A stretch of DNA of 64,000 nucleotides. Origin: Ga0077555 sp050250755 (GTDB lineage Bacteria; Pseudomonadota; Alphaproteobacteria; Rhizobiales; Hyphomicrobiaceae). This document shows positions 8,085-17,564 of this stretch, piece after piece (within the stretch, counting starts at the first letter, position 1; each line of letters starts with the position of its first letter). The position numbers were made by a program, and so were the translations under genes. The notes beneath the pieces were generated by a model. That model was not told the DNA's origin, ran no database searches, and worked only from the letters and a program-made list of their open reading frames with translations. The DNA is taken from the NCBI GenBank assembly GCA_050250755.1, contig JBFWOB010000007.1:86686-150685 (forward strand), read 5' to 3'.

Positions 8085-10334
8085 TTGGGCAAGTTGTTGC
8101 TCAGCGGAAGAACTTGGAACCTGCGATCGTCGGCGCTTCTGTCGGCGTGGTTGGGCAGAAGCACTGGGGCGCTGCATGTGAGCAGTCGAATCCAGATCGA
8201 ACATTTGGTCGGCGGTGCGATGCTCGCATCGTCCACTGACTGCGTAAACCTCATCGCGACAGACGGTACCGTCGAATACATCAACAAGTGCGGGCTCACA
8301 TTGCTTGAGCTCGAAGGCTGTGACGCCCCCATCGGTAAGCCGTGGGTTGCTTTGTGGCCTGAGAACGCGAGAGGCTTGGTGGAAGGCGCGCTGGTGGCGT
8401 CACGTCGGGGCGAGGTCGCGCGGTTCACCGAGGCCTGCACAACCGCCCGGGGCATCGTGAAGTGGTGGGACGTTGCGGTGAGCCCGGTTCGTGACGCGAC
8501 GGGCGTCATCCAACGGCACCTCTGCGTCTCGCGCGATGTAACTCAACAGAAGGCCATTGAGCACTCTCTTCTCGCCAGCGAGCAAAGGCTCCGAGCGCTT
8601 GCCGATAACATGGCCCAACTCGTGTGGATGGCCGATGCGAGTGGAAAAGTATTCTGGTTCAATAAGCGCTGGACCGACTACACGGGCGCAACCAGCCAGG
8701 AGATGAAAGGCAACGGCTGGCGGAAGGTCCACCATCCCGAGTTCGTGAAACACGTGGTTGAGCGTGTCAATTACGCCTTCAAGCATTGCGAAATGTGGGA
8801 GGACGAGCTTCCCCTTAGAGCGGCCGACGGTAGCTACCGGTGGTTCTTGTCACGCGCGGTGCCGGTTCGCGATGCGCAAGGCCGCGTCGTGCTTTGGTGC
8901 GCGACGCACACCGATGTGACCGAGCAGCGCTCGCTCAGTCAGCGCTTGCGCCAGCTTGCCCGGGTGATCGAGCTTTCACATGAGGCGATCCTGGTTTGGA
9001 GCCCCGAGGACGGCATCGTTCTATGGAACAAGGGATGCGAGGAGCTCTACGGATTCCGCCGTAGCGAAGCTATGGACAAGCGGACACACACGCTGCTTCG
9101 AACGCATCATCCGCGCGGGCTCAACACATTCGAGCTGGAGCTCATGCGGAACGGCGAATGGAGCGGTGAACTCATGCACCGGGCCAAGGACGGCTCGGAG
9201 GTTTGGGTCGACAGTCGCCAAGAGCTGATCCGGGCTGGCGGTCGCAATCTCGTGCTGGAGACCAATCGCGACATAACGGACCGGCGTAAGGCGGATGCTA
9301 TTCGCGACCTCCTGGTGGCCGAACTTGACCACCGGGTAAAGAATATGCTCGCGATCGTGCAGTCGCTAGCGTCGCAAACCGCGCGCACCCAGCCGGATAT
9401 GGCCTCTTTCACGGCGAGTTTCACAGGGCGACTGCAGTCGCTCGCGTCGGCGCAAGCGATATTGTCCGATGCCCAGTGGGCGGGTGCGGATCTGAACGAG
9501 CTCATTGATTCGCAGCTCGCCATAACCGTCGGTTCGAGCGATCAGACGTTCGTCACTGGGCACAAGGTATTTCTGCCGCCGCAGACGGCGTTGCAGCTCA
9601 CTCTTATTCTGCACGAGCTCGCGACGAACGCGTATCGGCATGGGGCGCTCTCATCGCGTCGCGGCCGGGTGGATATCACGTGGCAAGTCGAAGGTGGAAA
9701 AGTCGAGCTTGTCTGGCGCGAGAGCGGCGGCCCGCAGGTGTCACGACCCAGTGCGAGTGGCTTCGGCCGGAAGCTGATCGAGCGCACGGGCCAACTTCCC
9801 TATCTGAAGTCGCAGCTCGAATTCTTGCCTGCCGGCGTGCAATGCAAAATTTGGGTCGACATCCCGGCCCCAGGCGAGGGTGAGTTGCCGTACTTCAACC
9901 CGAAACCGCGGCCGGCTGATATTCATTCGGCGAAGCCACACGCCCCGAACGGCGCATGGCGGACGCTGCGCCGCATCCTGGTGATCGAGGACGATCCGCT
10001 GGACGCATTGCGCATCGAGGAAGCGCTGGGAGACGCGGGATACCTCGTCGTTGGGCCGATCCACACGTCGGAGGCCATCGGGCTGGCGCTGCGGGAGCTG
10101 GCGTTCGACGCGGCAATCATCGACGCGGAGATCGGCTCCGTGGATCTGGGTGATGTCCTCGAAACGCTGAACGCCAATAAGCGCCCCGCCATGTTGATCG
10201 GGGGAGCGATGCCGGAAGGCGGCACGCCGCGCGGGATTCCCCGGCCGCTCACGCCGAGCCATGTCGTCGAGGGAATCGCGGCCCTCTTGAGAACAGGTAG
10301 CGCCCCTGTTGATCGCCAGCATTTGAGCAAGTGA
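8085..10334 (+). CDS. Hybrid PAS-PAS-PAS-HWE histidine kinase with C-terminal receiver
   Basis: Up to 749 residues without a membrane segment, so cytoplasmic. PAS domains are at about 45-160, 165-285 and 290-405, each of the last two ending in a DVTEQR or DITDRR linker. The HWE kinase core follows: His416 in ELDHRVKNMLAIV, the N-box HELATNAYRHGA and WRESGGP. A receiver domain at about 630-740 (ILVIEDDPLDALRIEEALGD, acceptor Asp in AAIIDAEIGS) ends the protein. The conserved receiver Lys is replaced by Arg in IPRPLTP. The position after phyR makes it a likely PhyR kinase. The start is uncertain: TTG 8085, GTG 8178 or ATG 8220 are all in frame. Confidence 0.85.
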   Translation: MGKLLLSGRTWNLRSSALLSAWLGRSTGALHVSSRIQIEHLVGGAMLASSTDCVNLIATDGTVEYINKCGLTLLELEGCDAPIGKPWVALWPENARGLVEGALVASRRGEVARFTEACTTARGIVKWWDVAVSPVRDATGVIQRHLCVSRDVTQQKAIEHSLLASEQRLRALADNMAQLVWMADASGKVFWFNKRWTDYTGATSQEMKGNGWRKVHHPEFVKHVVERVNYAFKHCEMWEDELPLRAADGSYRWFLSRAVPVRDAQGRVVLWCATHTDVTEQRSLSQRLRQLARVIELSHEAILVWSPEDGIVLWNKGCEELYGFRRSEAMDKRTHTLLRTHHPRGLNTFELELMRNGEWSGELMHRAKDGSEVWVDSRQELIRAGGRNLVLETNRDITDRRKADAIRDLLVAELDHRVKNMLAIVQSLASQTARTQPDMASFTASFTGRLQSLASAQAILSDAQWAGADLNELIDSQLAITVGSSDQTFVTGHKVFLPPQTALQLTLILHELATNAYRHGALSSRRGRVDITWQVEGGKVELVWRESGGPQVSRPSASGFGRKLIERTGQLPYLKSQLEFLPAGVQCKIWVDIPAPGEGELPYFNPKPRPADIHSAKPHAPNGAWRTLRRILVIEDDPLDALRIEEALGDAGYLVVGPIHTSEAIGLALRELAFDAAIIDAEIGSVDLGDVLETLNANKRPAMLIGGAMPEGGTPRGIPRPLTPSHVVEGIAALLRTGSAPVDRQHLSK

Positions 10335-10503
10335 AGTCCGCTTGGCGGCTGACCGGCGGTGCACGCTTGGCGAGGACGCGCCGCGCCAACCGGCTGGGTA
10401 ATGTAGCATGCGCTTCGGTTGCGCGGCGTTGCGTCGGGCGCGAATTTGTCCGACTGTTGGCCGTCTTCGTTCCGCCCTCCAATCACCATCCAAGGAGCGT
10501 CTC

Positions 10504-11796
10504 GTGTCTCTCTCGAGTGCCGAAATTCGCCGTGCTGTCCTAGCTCAGGAGAAGGACGTCAGCGCGCTGTTCGACGAGCTTCGAGAGGGCAGTCTCGATC
10601 CCATCGGTCCGGGCGTGACGCGCGACACGTTCGGTGCGGGCGAGCAATTCGCCTATCGCGTGATCGAGGCGCAAGCACAGGCGCTCGGGCTCGAGCGGCG
10701 CTACGATCACGCCGCAAATCTGTTCATGACGCTGCCGGGGCGTGATCGGAGCCGGCCGCGCATCACGATGGGTTCGCATCTCGACTCCGTCGGCAATGGT
10801 GGCAATTTCGACGGCGCGGCAGGCGTGATCGCAGGTCTGGTCGCGACGCGGGCGCTCAAATCGCTTGGGATCGAGCCGGCTTGCGATGTGATGACGATTG
10901 CGACGCGGGCCGAAGAGAGCGTCTGGTTCGAGGTGTCGTATATCGGATCGCGATCGGCGTTCGGTGTGCTGCCGGATGGCGCACTGGAAGCGCGACGGCG
11001 GGATACGGGCCGAACGCTCGCCGAGCACATGGCTGAATGTGGCGCCGACATCGAAGCCGTGCGGCGCGGGGTGGCCTCGTTGACAGCGAAAGACATCGCG
11101 GCGTGGGTCGAGGTGCATATCGAGCAGGCGCCGCAACTTGTCGAGGCGGGTATCTCAACGGCGATCGGCACCGGCGTGCCGGGCAATTTCCGGTATCCTG
11201 GAATTGTGATCCATGGCGAGTGGGCCCACGTCGGCCTGCCGCGCCGGTTCCGGCATGACGCGGTGCTGGCAGCGAGCGACTTTGCGCTTGGGTTGGACGA
11301 GATCTGGAAGGCAGCCGATGCGGCAGGTCGGCCGATGGCGTTTACGATCGGGCGTTTTTTTACCGATGCCCAGGAGCACGCGCTAACGAAGGTTGCGGGG
11401 CAAATGACGTTGAGCCTCGACGTGCGTGCCTACGACCGTGCGCATCTCGCCAACCTCGAGGCGCAAGTCCTGGCCTTGGCGAAGGCAATCGAAGTGAACC
11501 GTGGGGTGAAGTTTGATCTGGGGCAGCGGGCGTCGGCGGACGTGGCGCCTTCTGACCCGACACTGATGCAGGCTCTCACACAGGCGGCACATGAGATTGG
11601 CATTCCAACGATGCCGCTTGCGAGCCCGGCATCGCACGACACCGCGACGTTTACCGTCGCGGGTGTTCCATCCTGTATGCTGTTTGTGCGCAATCAGAAC
11701 GGCAGCCATAATCCTCACGAGGCGATGGAAATTGCCGATTTCCTCGATACCGCATCGGTGTTGACGCAATGGCTGGTCGGAGCGGTTGCGGAGTAA
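10504..11796 (+). CDS. Zn-dependent hydantoinase/carbamoylase family amidase (M20)
   Basis: A 430-residue metal-dependent amidohydrolase of the allantoate amidohydrolase / N-carbamoyl-L-amino acid hydrolase group. Metal ligands are seen in GSHLDSVGNGGNFDG (His, Asp), RAEESVWF (Glu), EVHIEQAP (His) and NGSHNPHE (His). The dimerisation-domain segment GEWAHVGLPRRFRHDA is also present. It should hydrolyse an N-carbamoyl or ureido compound and release ammonia and CO2; the exact substrate is not visible. The GTG start at 10504 has an AAGGAG Shine-Dalgarno; the frame is open further upstream to 10408. A Nudix gene follows after 22 bases. Confidence 0.85.
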   Translation: MSLSSAEIRRAVLAQEKDVSALFDELREGSLDPIGPGVTRDTFGAGEQFAYRVIEAQAQALGLERRYDHAANLFMTLPGRDRSRPRITMGSHLDSVGNGGNFDGAAGVIAGLVATRALKSLGIEPACDVMTIATRAEESVWFEVSYIGSRSAFGVLPDGALEARRRDTGRTLAEHMAECGADIEAVRRGVASLTAKDIAAWVEVHIEQAPQLVEAGISTAIGTGVPGNFRYPGIVIHGEWAHVGLPRRFRHDAVLAASDFALGLDEIWKAADAAGRPMAFTIGRFFTDAQEHALTKVAGQMTLSLDVRAYDRAHLANLEAQVLALAKAIEVNRGVKFDLGQRASADVAPSDPTLMQALTQAAHEIGIPTMPLASPASHDTATFTVAGVPSCMLFVRNQNGSHNPHEAMEIADFLDTASVLTQWLVGAVAE

Positions 11797-11818
11797 GCAG
11801 GTCCTACGCCGGAGTGAG

Positions 11819-12265
11819 ATGATGGCGGCCGAAGCCAGAGGAATCGTCGAGCCTTACCGGGAGGTCGCCGCAGCGATCATCGTCGGGACATGCGGACGGC
11901 TGCTGCTTCAACAGCGCGACGATATTCCGGGTCTGCTCTACGGCGGGCTGGTCGGGCTGTTCGGCGGGCACAAGGAGGGGATCGAAACGCCGATCGAAAC
12001 GGTCCAGCGCGAGATCGAGGAGGAGACGGGCCTCGCTTTCGATGCTGAGCGGTTCGAGCCATTGGTTGACTTTTCGGTGACTTATCCGGCGGGAGGTGGC
12101 GTGCAGGGCGCATACTATGTGCTGCGCAATGTGCCACTGGCGGATGTCGTCATTACGGAAGGCTCGCCCTTCGTGATTGCGCAGAGCGAGTTGCCGGCGA
12201 TCCTGGGGCGCATGACGCCGTCAGCCTGCTACGTGGCGCGGCTGTTCATGATGCTGCCGAAGTGA
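11819..12265 (+). CDS. Nudix hydrolase
   Basis: A 148-residue protein with a complete Nudix box: GHKEGIETPIETVQREIEEE followed by TGL, which fits G-x5-E-x7-REUXEEXGU. It hydrolyses a nucleoside diphosphate linked to another group; the substrate cannot be read from the sequence. The ATG at 11819 follows GGAG at 11811. It is probably co-transcribed with the M20 amidohydrolase and ends just before a terminator. Confidence 0.88.
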   Translation: MMAAEARGIVEPYREVAAAIIVGTCGRLLLQQRDDIPGLLYGGLVGLFGGHKEGIETPIETVQREIEEETGLAFDAERFEPLVDFSVTYPAGGGVQGAYYVLRNVPLADVVITEGSPFVIAQSELPAILGRMTPSACYVARLFMMLPK

Positions 12266-12271
12266 TGATCG

Positions 12272-12306
12272 AAAGCCGCAGCCGCATCGAGCCGCGGCTT
12301 TCCTTT
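12272..12306 (+). terminator. Rho-independent terminator after the Nudix gene
   Basis: AAAGCCGC at 12272-12279 pairs with GCGGCTTT at 12294-12301 and is followed by CCTTTTG. It separates the Nudix transcript from the convergent GMC oxidoreductase gene that ends at 12323. Confidence 0.8.
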
Positions 12307-12322
12307 TGATCGCGTGACGTCC

Positions 12323-13969
12323 TTACACGAGTTCCGGCACGAGGATTGGCTCGGGAGCAGACTTGCCAAGAACCATGTCCGCACCCTTCTCGGCGATCAT
12401 CATCGTTGAGGCATTGAGGTTGGCGGAGACCATGGCGGGCATGATCGAGGCATCGATGACGCGCAGGGCCTCCATGCCGCGCACCCGCAACTCGTCATCC
12501 ACGACGGCGGTTGCGTCACTCGCCGGGCCCATGCGGCAGGTCCCCATCAAATGGTATGTGGTCGAGCCCCACTGGCGGGCAGCAGCAAGCAACTCATCGT
12601 CTGTCTGAACGTCGGCGCCTGGGTATATCTCGCTGTCGAGGTAGGGCAGCATCGGCGTCGTGTGAATGAGGCGCCGGGCGAACTTCATCGCAGCGACGGT
12701 GACGCGTTGATCCGTTTCCTCGGCGAGATAGTTGGGTTGGATCGCAGGCTTCGCGAAGGGATCGGCCGAGCGTGCACGCACGTAACCACGGCTGACGGGC
12801 CGATGCTGCCAGGCCGCGACCGTGATGCCGGGAAAATCGTCGAGGAGACCGTGGCGGCCCTGCTTGTAGCTGGCTGGCGTGAACAGGAATTGCAGATCGT
12901 TGGGACGCGTCGCCTCGTCTGAATGCCAAAAGCCGTAGACCATGGACGGGCTGAGCGACAGGATACTGTCTCCTCCGGTAAAGTATTTCACGATCTCGCC
13001 GACAAGGTGCAGTCCCTTTGAACGCTGATTCAAGGTTTCGATGCCTTTGACGCGCATCCCGAAGCGCGGTGCATAATGGTCGGCCAGGTTCTCGCCGACG
13101 CCGGTAAGTTCGTGGCGGACGTCGATGCCAAGCGAGCGCAGCATGGGGCCGGAACCGATGCCGGAGAGCTGCAGCAGTTGAGGGGAGTTGACGGCACCGC
13201 CCGAGACGATGACCTCGCGGCGCGCGCGGACCTCCTGCACCGGGCCTTGGCGGCCGCCTTTGGCATAGGTCACACCGACAGCGCGCTTGCCTTCCAGTAT
13301 CAAGCCGGTTGCGTGCGCGTTCGTGCGAATATCGAGGTTTCGGCGCGATCGTGCGGGGTTGAGGAACGCACGGGCGGTGGACATGCGACGGTTCCGGTAC
13401 GCCGTGCGCTGCACGTACGAGATGCCTTCCTGCCGCTCGCCGTTGTAGTCGGGATTGCGTGGAATGCCGAGTTCCGCCGCGCCTTTCAGAAACAGCTCGC
13501 AAAGTGGATGCGTGGCGCCGAGATCGGTGACCGTGAGTGTACCGGTCCGCCCGCGAAAGGTGTCATCGCCATTTCCGATGCGCTTCTCGGTGCGCTGGAA
13601 GTAGGGGAGCACGTCGTTGTAACCCCAGCCGCGATTGCCCCGTTGCGCCCAGCCATCGAAATCCATGCGCTGGCCGCGATTGTAGATGTGGCCGTTGATG
13701 GATGAGGAGCCGCCGAGTGTCTTGCCGCGTGGCACCGGGATTGGCCGCCCGTTCGTACCCACACTCGGCTCGGATTCGTACATCCAGTTGACGCTCGGCA
13801 TGGTCAGCGTGTGAATGAAACCTGCCGGTATGTGGATGAAGGGATGCCAGTCGCGCGGCCCCGCTTCGAGAATGCAGACTGTATGCGCGCCGTCCGCTGT
13901 GAGGCGATTGGCCAATATACATCCGGCCGAGCCAGCGCCCACGATCACATAGTCGAACGTGTCTGCCAT
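12323..13969 (-). CDS. GMC family FAD oxidoreductase (choline/alcohol dehydrogenase-like)
   Basis: A 548-residue flavoenzyme. The FAD-binding motif is YVIVGAGSAGCILANRL at residues 7-23, GMC signature 1 is GKTLGGSSSINGHIYNRGQR, and signature 2 is GGAVNSPQLLQLSGIG. The C-terminal catalytic part has YHLMGTCRMG (active-site His) and VSANLNAST (second active-site residue Asn). It oxidises an alcohol, with a quinone or dye as probable acceptor. The start ATG at 13969 has a GGGAGAC Shine-Dalgarno. It is divergent from the DUF72 gene. It is a paralogue of the GMC enzyme at 57882 but has no small-subunit neighbour. Confidence 0.88.
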   Translation of the reverse strand: MADTFDYVIVGAGSAGCILANRLTADGAHTVCILEAGPRDWHPFIHIPAGFIHTLTMPSVNWMYESEPSVGTNGRPIPVPRGKTLGGSSSINGHIYNRGQRMDFDGWAQRGNRGWGYNDVLPYFQRTEKRIGNGDDTFRGRTGTLTVTDLGATHPLCELFLKGAAELGIPRNPDYNGERQEGISYVQRTAYRNRRMSTARAFLNPARSRRNLDIRTNAHATGLILEGKRAVGVTYAKGGRQGPVQEVRARREVIVSGGAVNSPQLLQLSGIGSGPMLRSLGIDVRHELTGVGENLADHYAPRFGMRVKGIETLNQRSKGLHLVGEIVKYFTGGDSILSLSPSMVYGFWHSDEATRPNDLQFLFTPASYKQGRHGLLDDFPGITVAAWQHRPVSRGYVRARSADPFAKPAIQPNYLAEETDQRVTVAAMKFARRLIHTTPMLPYLDSEIYPGADVQTDDELLAAARQWGSTTYHLMGTCRMGPASDATAVVDDELRVRGMEALRVIDASIMPAMVSANLNASTMMIAEKGADMVLGKSAPEPILVPELV

Positions 13970-14157
13970 TGTCGTCTCCCGACAGCGTTGCTCCCGCGGC
14001 GTCGAATTGCGCCATTGAACGAATAGTGGCGCGCAGAGCACGTTTGGACAATGCTCGGCGGGCGGCGCGAGGCCAGAGCGGCGGGATACGGCCGTAATCG
14101 CCAGATGGCGGCGTCAAGATCAAGACCGCGGAATTGGCTCGGAGGCGACGAGATCGC

Positions 14158-14910
14158 ATGGCTGGAACCATCAGGATCGGCATCGGGGGATGGACGTTCG
14201 AGCCCTGGCGCGGCGTGTTCTATCCGAAAGGGCTCACGCAGAAGAAGGAGTTGCACTTCGCATCGCGTGCGCTCAACTCGATCGAGATCAACGGCACTTA
14301 TTATTCCACCTTCAAAGAAACGAGCTGGTGCAACTGGCGCGACGAGACGCCGGACGATTTCGTTTTCGCCGTTAAGGCGTCGCGCTATGTGACCAATCGC
14401 AAGGACCTCACGACGGCAGGCGAGTCCATGGATCGGTTCATGGCCCAAGGCTTGACGGCACTCGGTCCCAAACTCGGGCCGATCAACTGGCAATTCATGG
14501 GGACGAAGAAATTCAATGCCGACGAGATGGCGGGGTTCCTGAAGCTGTTGCCGCGCGAGCGGGATGGTGTCGCGATGCGCCATGCCATCGAGCCACGGCA
14601 CGAGAGCTTTAAGACCGAGGCGTTTTACGATTTGGTGCGCAAGCATGACGTTGCCGTCGTGCTCGATCTCGGCGGCGAGTTTCCGGAAATCGAGGTTGAG
14701 AGCGGTGATTTCGCCTTTGCACGATTCATGGCGACGTCTGAAACTGAGGAGAACGGGGTCACCGCGTCCGAGCTGAAAGCACTCGCAAAGCGCGTCAAAG
14801 CGTGGGCGAAGTCAAAGGACGTTTTTGCCTATTTCATCTCCGGCGCGAAGGTGCGCAATCCGGCCGCAGCACGCGCTCTGATGGCGGAAACGGGCGTGAA
14901 GCGCGATTGA
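14158..14910 (+). CDS. DUF72 (YecE-like) protein
   Basis: A 250-residue protein starting MAGTIRIGIGGWTFEPWRGV with FYPKGL, the conserved DUF72 opening, then FASRALNSIEINGTYYSTFK and a TIM-barrel-like course (VFAVKASRYVT, IEPRHESF). The biochemical function of DUF72 is unknown. The ATG at 14158 is preceded by GGAGGCGA. The stop is 12 bases from the convergent lipoprotein gene. Confidence 0.85.
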   Translation: MAGTIRIGIGGWTFEPWRGVFYPKGLTQKKELHFASRALNSIEINGTYYSTFKETSWCNWRDETPDDFVFAVKASRYVTNRKDLTTAGESMDRFMAQGLTALGPKLGPINWQFMGTKKFNADEMAGFLKLLPRERDGVAMRHAIEPRHESFKTEAFYDLVRKHDVAVVLDLGGEFPEIEVESGDFAFARFMATSETEENGVTASELKALAKRVKAWAKSKDVFAYFISGAKVRNPAAARALMAETGVKRD

Positions 14911-14922
14911 CGCCTCTTGGCA

Positions 14923-15597
14923 TTAGCGCTTCCGCGACACGCAATCGATGCCGTTCCATTTTTGTCGCTTGCTGCAGCCGGGGATCGACTCTGCCCATGC
15001 CGCGGCAGCAGGAAGTTTTGCTTCATCGGGCCGCCTTGGCTTCTGCTCAGGCAGCAGGATGGTCAGTTCGGAAGGCGCCGTAGTGGCTTGCCATTCTCCG
15101 CCGGATTGCGTGACGATGATCTCCAGCATCAGACCTTTGCGCAAGGGCGGCGACCAGCCTTGGCCGTCTTCATGGAACCGGTAGAACGGCGACACGAAAC
15201 GGATGTGGTGGGCCGGACCGGACGCGTCGGGCGTGTGATAGACACATTTGGGCGGGCGAGCTTCGACATACCCATCGCGAGGGCCGGAATCGGCTTCACG
15301 CGGGGAGAGATCGAAGGGGTTTCGCTTCTCTCCCGCCATGGTGTAGGCGGCGAAGAATGCGTCCCGGCTTGCGAGCCAGGACTGATCGAGGAGACGTCGA
15401 GCGGCGTCTATGGCCGGAGCGATATCCGACCCCGCCTTCAGGCAGTCATGCCATGAAACTTCAGCGCTGGTCGGCTTTTCCGGCGCAACGGCCTTGCGCG
15501 ATGTCTGAGCCTGGACGCTGCTGCAACCAATCACGAGGCCGATCGCCAGCGTGAGCGCTGCAACCGTGGTTCCGGGCACCTTGCCTTGAGAGCGCAT
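14923..15597 (-). CDS. Putative lipoprotein of unknown function
   Basis: A 224-residue exported protein. The N-terminus has a hydrophobic signal (TTVAALTLAIGLVIGCSSVQ) in which VIGC could be a lipobox, giving lipidation at about Cys25; ordinary Sec cleavage after VQA is the alternative. The mature part has no motif I recognise. It contains Cys residues in WHDCLKAG, PKCVYHT, IPGCSK and GIDCVSRKR that may form disulfides. The ATG at 15597 follows AGGA. It is convergent with the DUF72 gene. Confidence 0.6.
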   Translation of the reverse strand: MRSQGKVPGTTVAALTLAIGLVIGCSSVQAQTSRKAVAPEKPTSAEVSWHDCLKAGSDIAPAIDAARRLLDQSWLASRDAFFAAYTMAGEKRNPFDLSPREADSGPRDGYVEARPPKCVYHTPDASGPAHHIRFVSPFYRFHEDGQGWSPPLRKGLMLEIIVTQSGGEWQATTAPSELTILLPEQKPRRPDEAKLPAAAAWAESIPGCSKRQKWNGIDCVSRKR

Positions 15598-16026
15598 GTG
15601 TTCCTGACCGTGGCAGCCAATGCTGTCTGCCTCAATCACGGGCGGTGGCACTCGGGTCAACGATGCGCTGCAGTCATGGCAAACGCGGAGGCGCAGCAGA
15701 GCGGGAATCGCAGCAGCCGAGCGGGTTCGGGGATGGATCGCGAGGACGAGCCCACGCCTGTCCGGTTGAACATGCGAGACGTTCCACCCATGCTCATGCG
15801 GGAGGCTCGACCAAAGTCCGGACCCTATACGCCGCTTCAGCTCCGCGCGCCAACGCCTTGCTTTGGCGTCATCCCCGCGCAGGCTGGGATGACGGTCTGT
15901 TGAGTGGTGCCCTGCTGTCATCAACGAAGCTGGCGAGTTTTTGAAACCTCGCCGAAATAAAGCTTTATCTCATAAACGAGAGAGCTGAACCGGCGTGCGA
16001 TAAGCCTCGGGATGACAGTGGAGGGT
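15598..16026. other. Intergenic region with a dispersed palindromic repeat unit
   Basis: No convincing gene. Bases about 15866-15893 read CGTCATCCCCGCGCAGGCTG followed by GGATGACG, an imperfect inverted repeat of the kind scattered through alphaproteobacterial genomes (it translates as VIPAQAGM). A half copy, CCTCGGGATGAC, lies at about 16005-16017. Open frames across it are not supported. Confidence 0.5.
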
Positions 16027-16593
16027 TCAGCGCGGGAATGGCTCGAGGCCGGGCTTGGCGCCTTCGGGGAGCGCGGTGCGGGCGACGTTCAGCACCATGG
16101 CGATGAGAGTGTAATAGCCATTGACCGCCGTGAGGTCGATCACGCCTTTCTCGCCGAAAAGCTTCAGGGCGCGCGCGTACGTCTCGTCTGAGACGCATTT
16201 GTTCCGGTGCAATTCGGTTGCGAAGTCGTAAACGGTCTCCTCGTCGATCGACATGCCGATCGGGCGGCGGCCGTCAGCGATCGCATCGGCGATCTCGGCG
16301 CGAAGGCCGCCCTTCTCGGCGAGGGGCCGATGCGCATGCCACTCGTAGCTCTGGCCCCACTGGCGAGCGGTGACGATGATGGCCAGTTCGTTGAGGCGTG
16401 GCGGCAGCGTGCTCTTGAAGCGCAGATAGTCGCCCATGGCCTTGGCCCGCAGCATCACTTCAGGGCTTCTCAGCATGGCCGCAAAGGGGCCGCGCACGGC
16501 ATAGCCACGGCCCTCGGCGAAGGTCTGGGCGGCCGCTTTCTGCTCGTCTGTCATCTGGTCGGCCGGAATGACCGGCATGCGCTCACGCGACAT
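16027..16593 (-). CDS. Carboxymuconolactone decarboxylase family protein
   Basis: A 188-residue helical protein. The core LPPRLNELAIIVTARQWGQS then YEWHAHRPLAEKGGL matches the CMD/AhpD-like fold. The Cys-x-x-Cys pair of AhpD-type peroxidase members is absent, so a decarboxylase or uncharacterised role is more likely than thiol peroxidase. It lies 27 bases after the enoyl-CoA hydratase gene on the same strand, which suggests a small catabolic operon. Confidence 0.8.
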   Translation of the reverse strand: MSRERMPVIPADQMTDEQKAAAQTFAEGRGYAVRGPFAAMLRSPEVMLRAKAMGDYLRFKSTLPPRLNELAIIVTARQWGQSYEWHAHRPLAEKGGLRAEIADAIADGRRPIGMSIDEETVYDFATELHRNKCVSDETYARALKLFGEKGVIDLTAVNGYYTLIAMVLNVARTALPEGAKPGLEPFPR

Positions 16594-16620
16594 CGGTTGT
16601 TTTGCTCCCTGTGGAAATCG

Positions 16621-17379
16621 TTATCGGTACTCAGGCTTGCGCTTTTCGAGGAATGCCGCAACGCCTTCGTTGAAGTCGGCGCTGGCCCGGACCGTGTCGC
16701 CGAGTTTCTGATCCAGCGCCTCGCGCGATTGGGCGTGGTCGGCGATGGTCGACGAGATCTGCGTCTTGACGGCTTGCACGGCAGCGGGACTGTTGGCGGC
16801 AATGGCGGCGGCCTTGCCGAGCGCCCAATCGAGCAGCTCGGGCGCAGGTACGACCTCGTTCACGAGGGCCAGTCGCGCGGCGGTTTGCGCATCGACAAGA
16901 CGGCCGGTGAGGATCAGGTCCATGGCGTGGACGTAGCCGATCTGCTGGATCAGCTTCACGGTGGCGCCGCCGAACGGGTAGATGGCAAACCGCACTTCGG
17001 GCAGTCCGAAACGGGCGTGAGGTGCGGCGGCGCGAATGTCGGTCGCGAGCAGCAGCTCGACGCCGCCACCAGCGCAGTCTCCGTTGACGGCGGCGATGAT
17101 GGGCTTTGGGAAGACGCTCGTCTTCAGAAGAGAACGGTTGATCATGGCGGCCAGCTCGGGGCTCGCGGTCAGGTCGCCCCCAATGTCGGCGCCGGCACAG
17201 AAGCCCTTTTCGCCGGCTCCCGTGATGACGACCGCGCGGCAGGCGTCGTCGGTGGCGAGGCGGTCCCACAGGGCTGCGAGCTCGGCCAGCATGGCGCGCG
17301 ACATGGCGTTGCGCTTGGCCTGATTGTCGATCGTGACGAGCACGACGTGTGGCGTGGCCTGGCGGACAAGAAGCGGCAT
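16621..17379 (-). CDS. Enoyl-CoA hydratase/isomerase family protein
   Basis: A 252-residue crotonase-fold enzyme. The oxyanion-hole region is FCAGADIGGDL and NGDCAGGGVELLLATD. Both catalytic glutamates of a hydratase are present: Glu in GGGVELL and Glu in FGLPEVRFAIYPFGG. It should hydrate a 2-enoyl-CoA in fatty-acid or related acyl-CoA breakdown. The ATG at 17379 has GGGGAGAG upstream. The acyl-CoA ligase gene is divergent, 185 bases away, so they may share a control region. Confidence 0.88.
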   Translation of the reverse strand: MPLLVRQATPHVVLVTIDNQAKRNAMSRAMLAELAALWDRLATDDACRAVVITGAGEKGFCAGADIGGDLTASPELAAMINRSLLKTSVFPKPIIAAVNGDCAGGGVELLLATDIRAAAPHARFGLPEVRFAIYPFGGATVKLIQQIGYVHAMDLILTGRLVDAQTAARLALVNEVVPAPELLDWALGKAAAIAANSPAAVQAVKTQISSTIADHAQSREALDQKLGDTVRASADFNEGVAAFLEKRKPEYR

Positions 17380-17564
17380 GTCGGGCTCTCCCCTCGGGCG
17401 CCGCGTGTGCGGCCCCGGCAGGGGTAGACACGGACGGGCGCGTTTCGGTATCTAGTCGGCCTCATCTTTAGCGGCGGAGCCGGCGATGCGACAGCCTACT
17501 TTGGGCCGCCGCGCAGTCGCATGGGGCAGGACCCTACGGACCGCCGCATCTGGACATCAGACCT

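Noticed and set aside
15586..15903. Plus-strand frame of 105 codons
   Set aside because: It contains VIPAQAGM, the usual translation of a dispersed palindromic repeat, and no Shine-Dalgarno or domain supports it.
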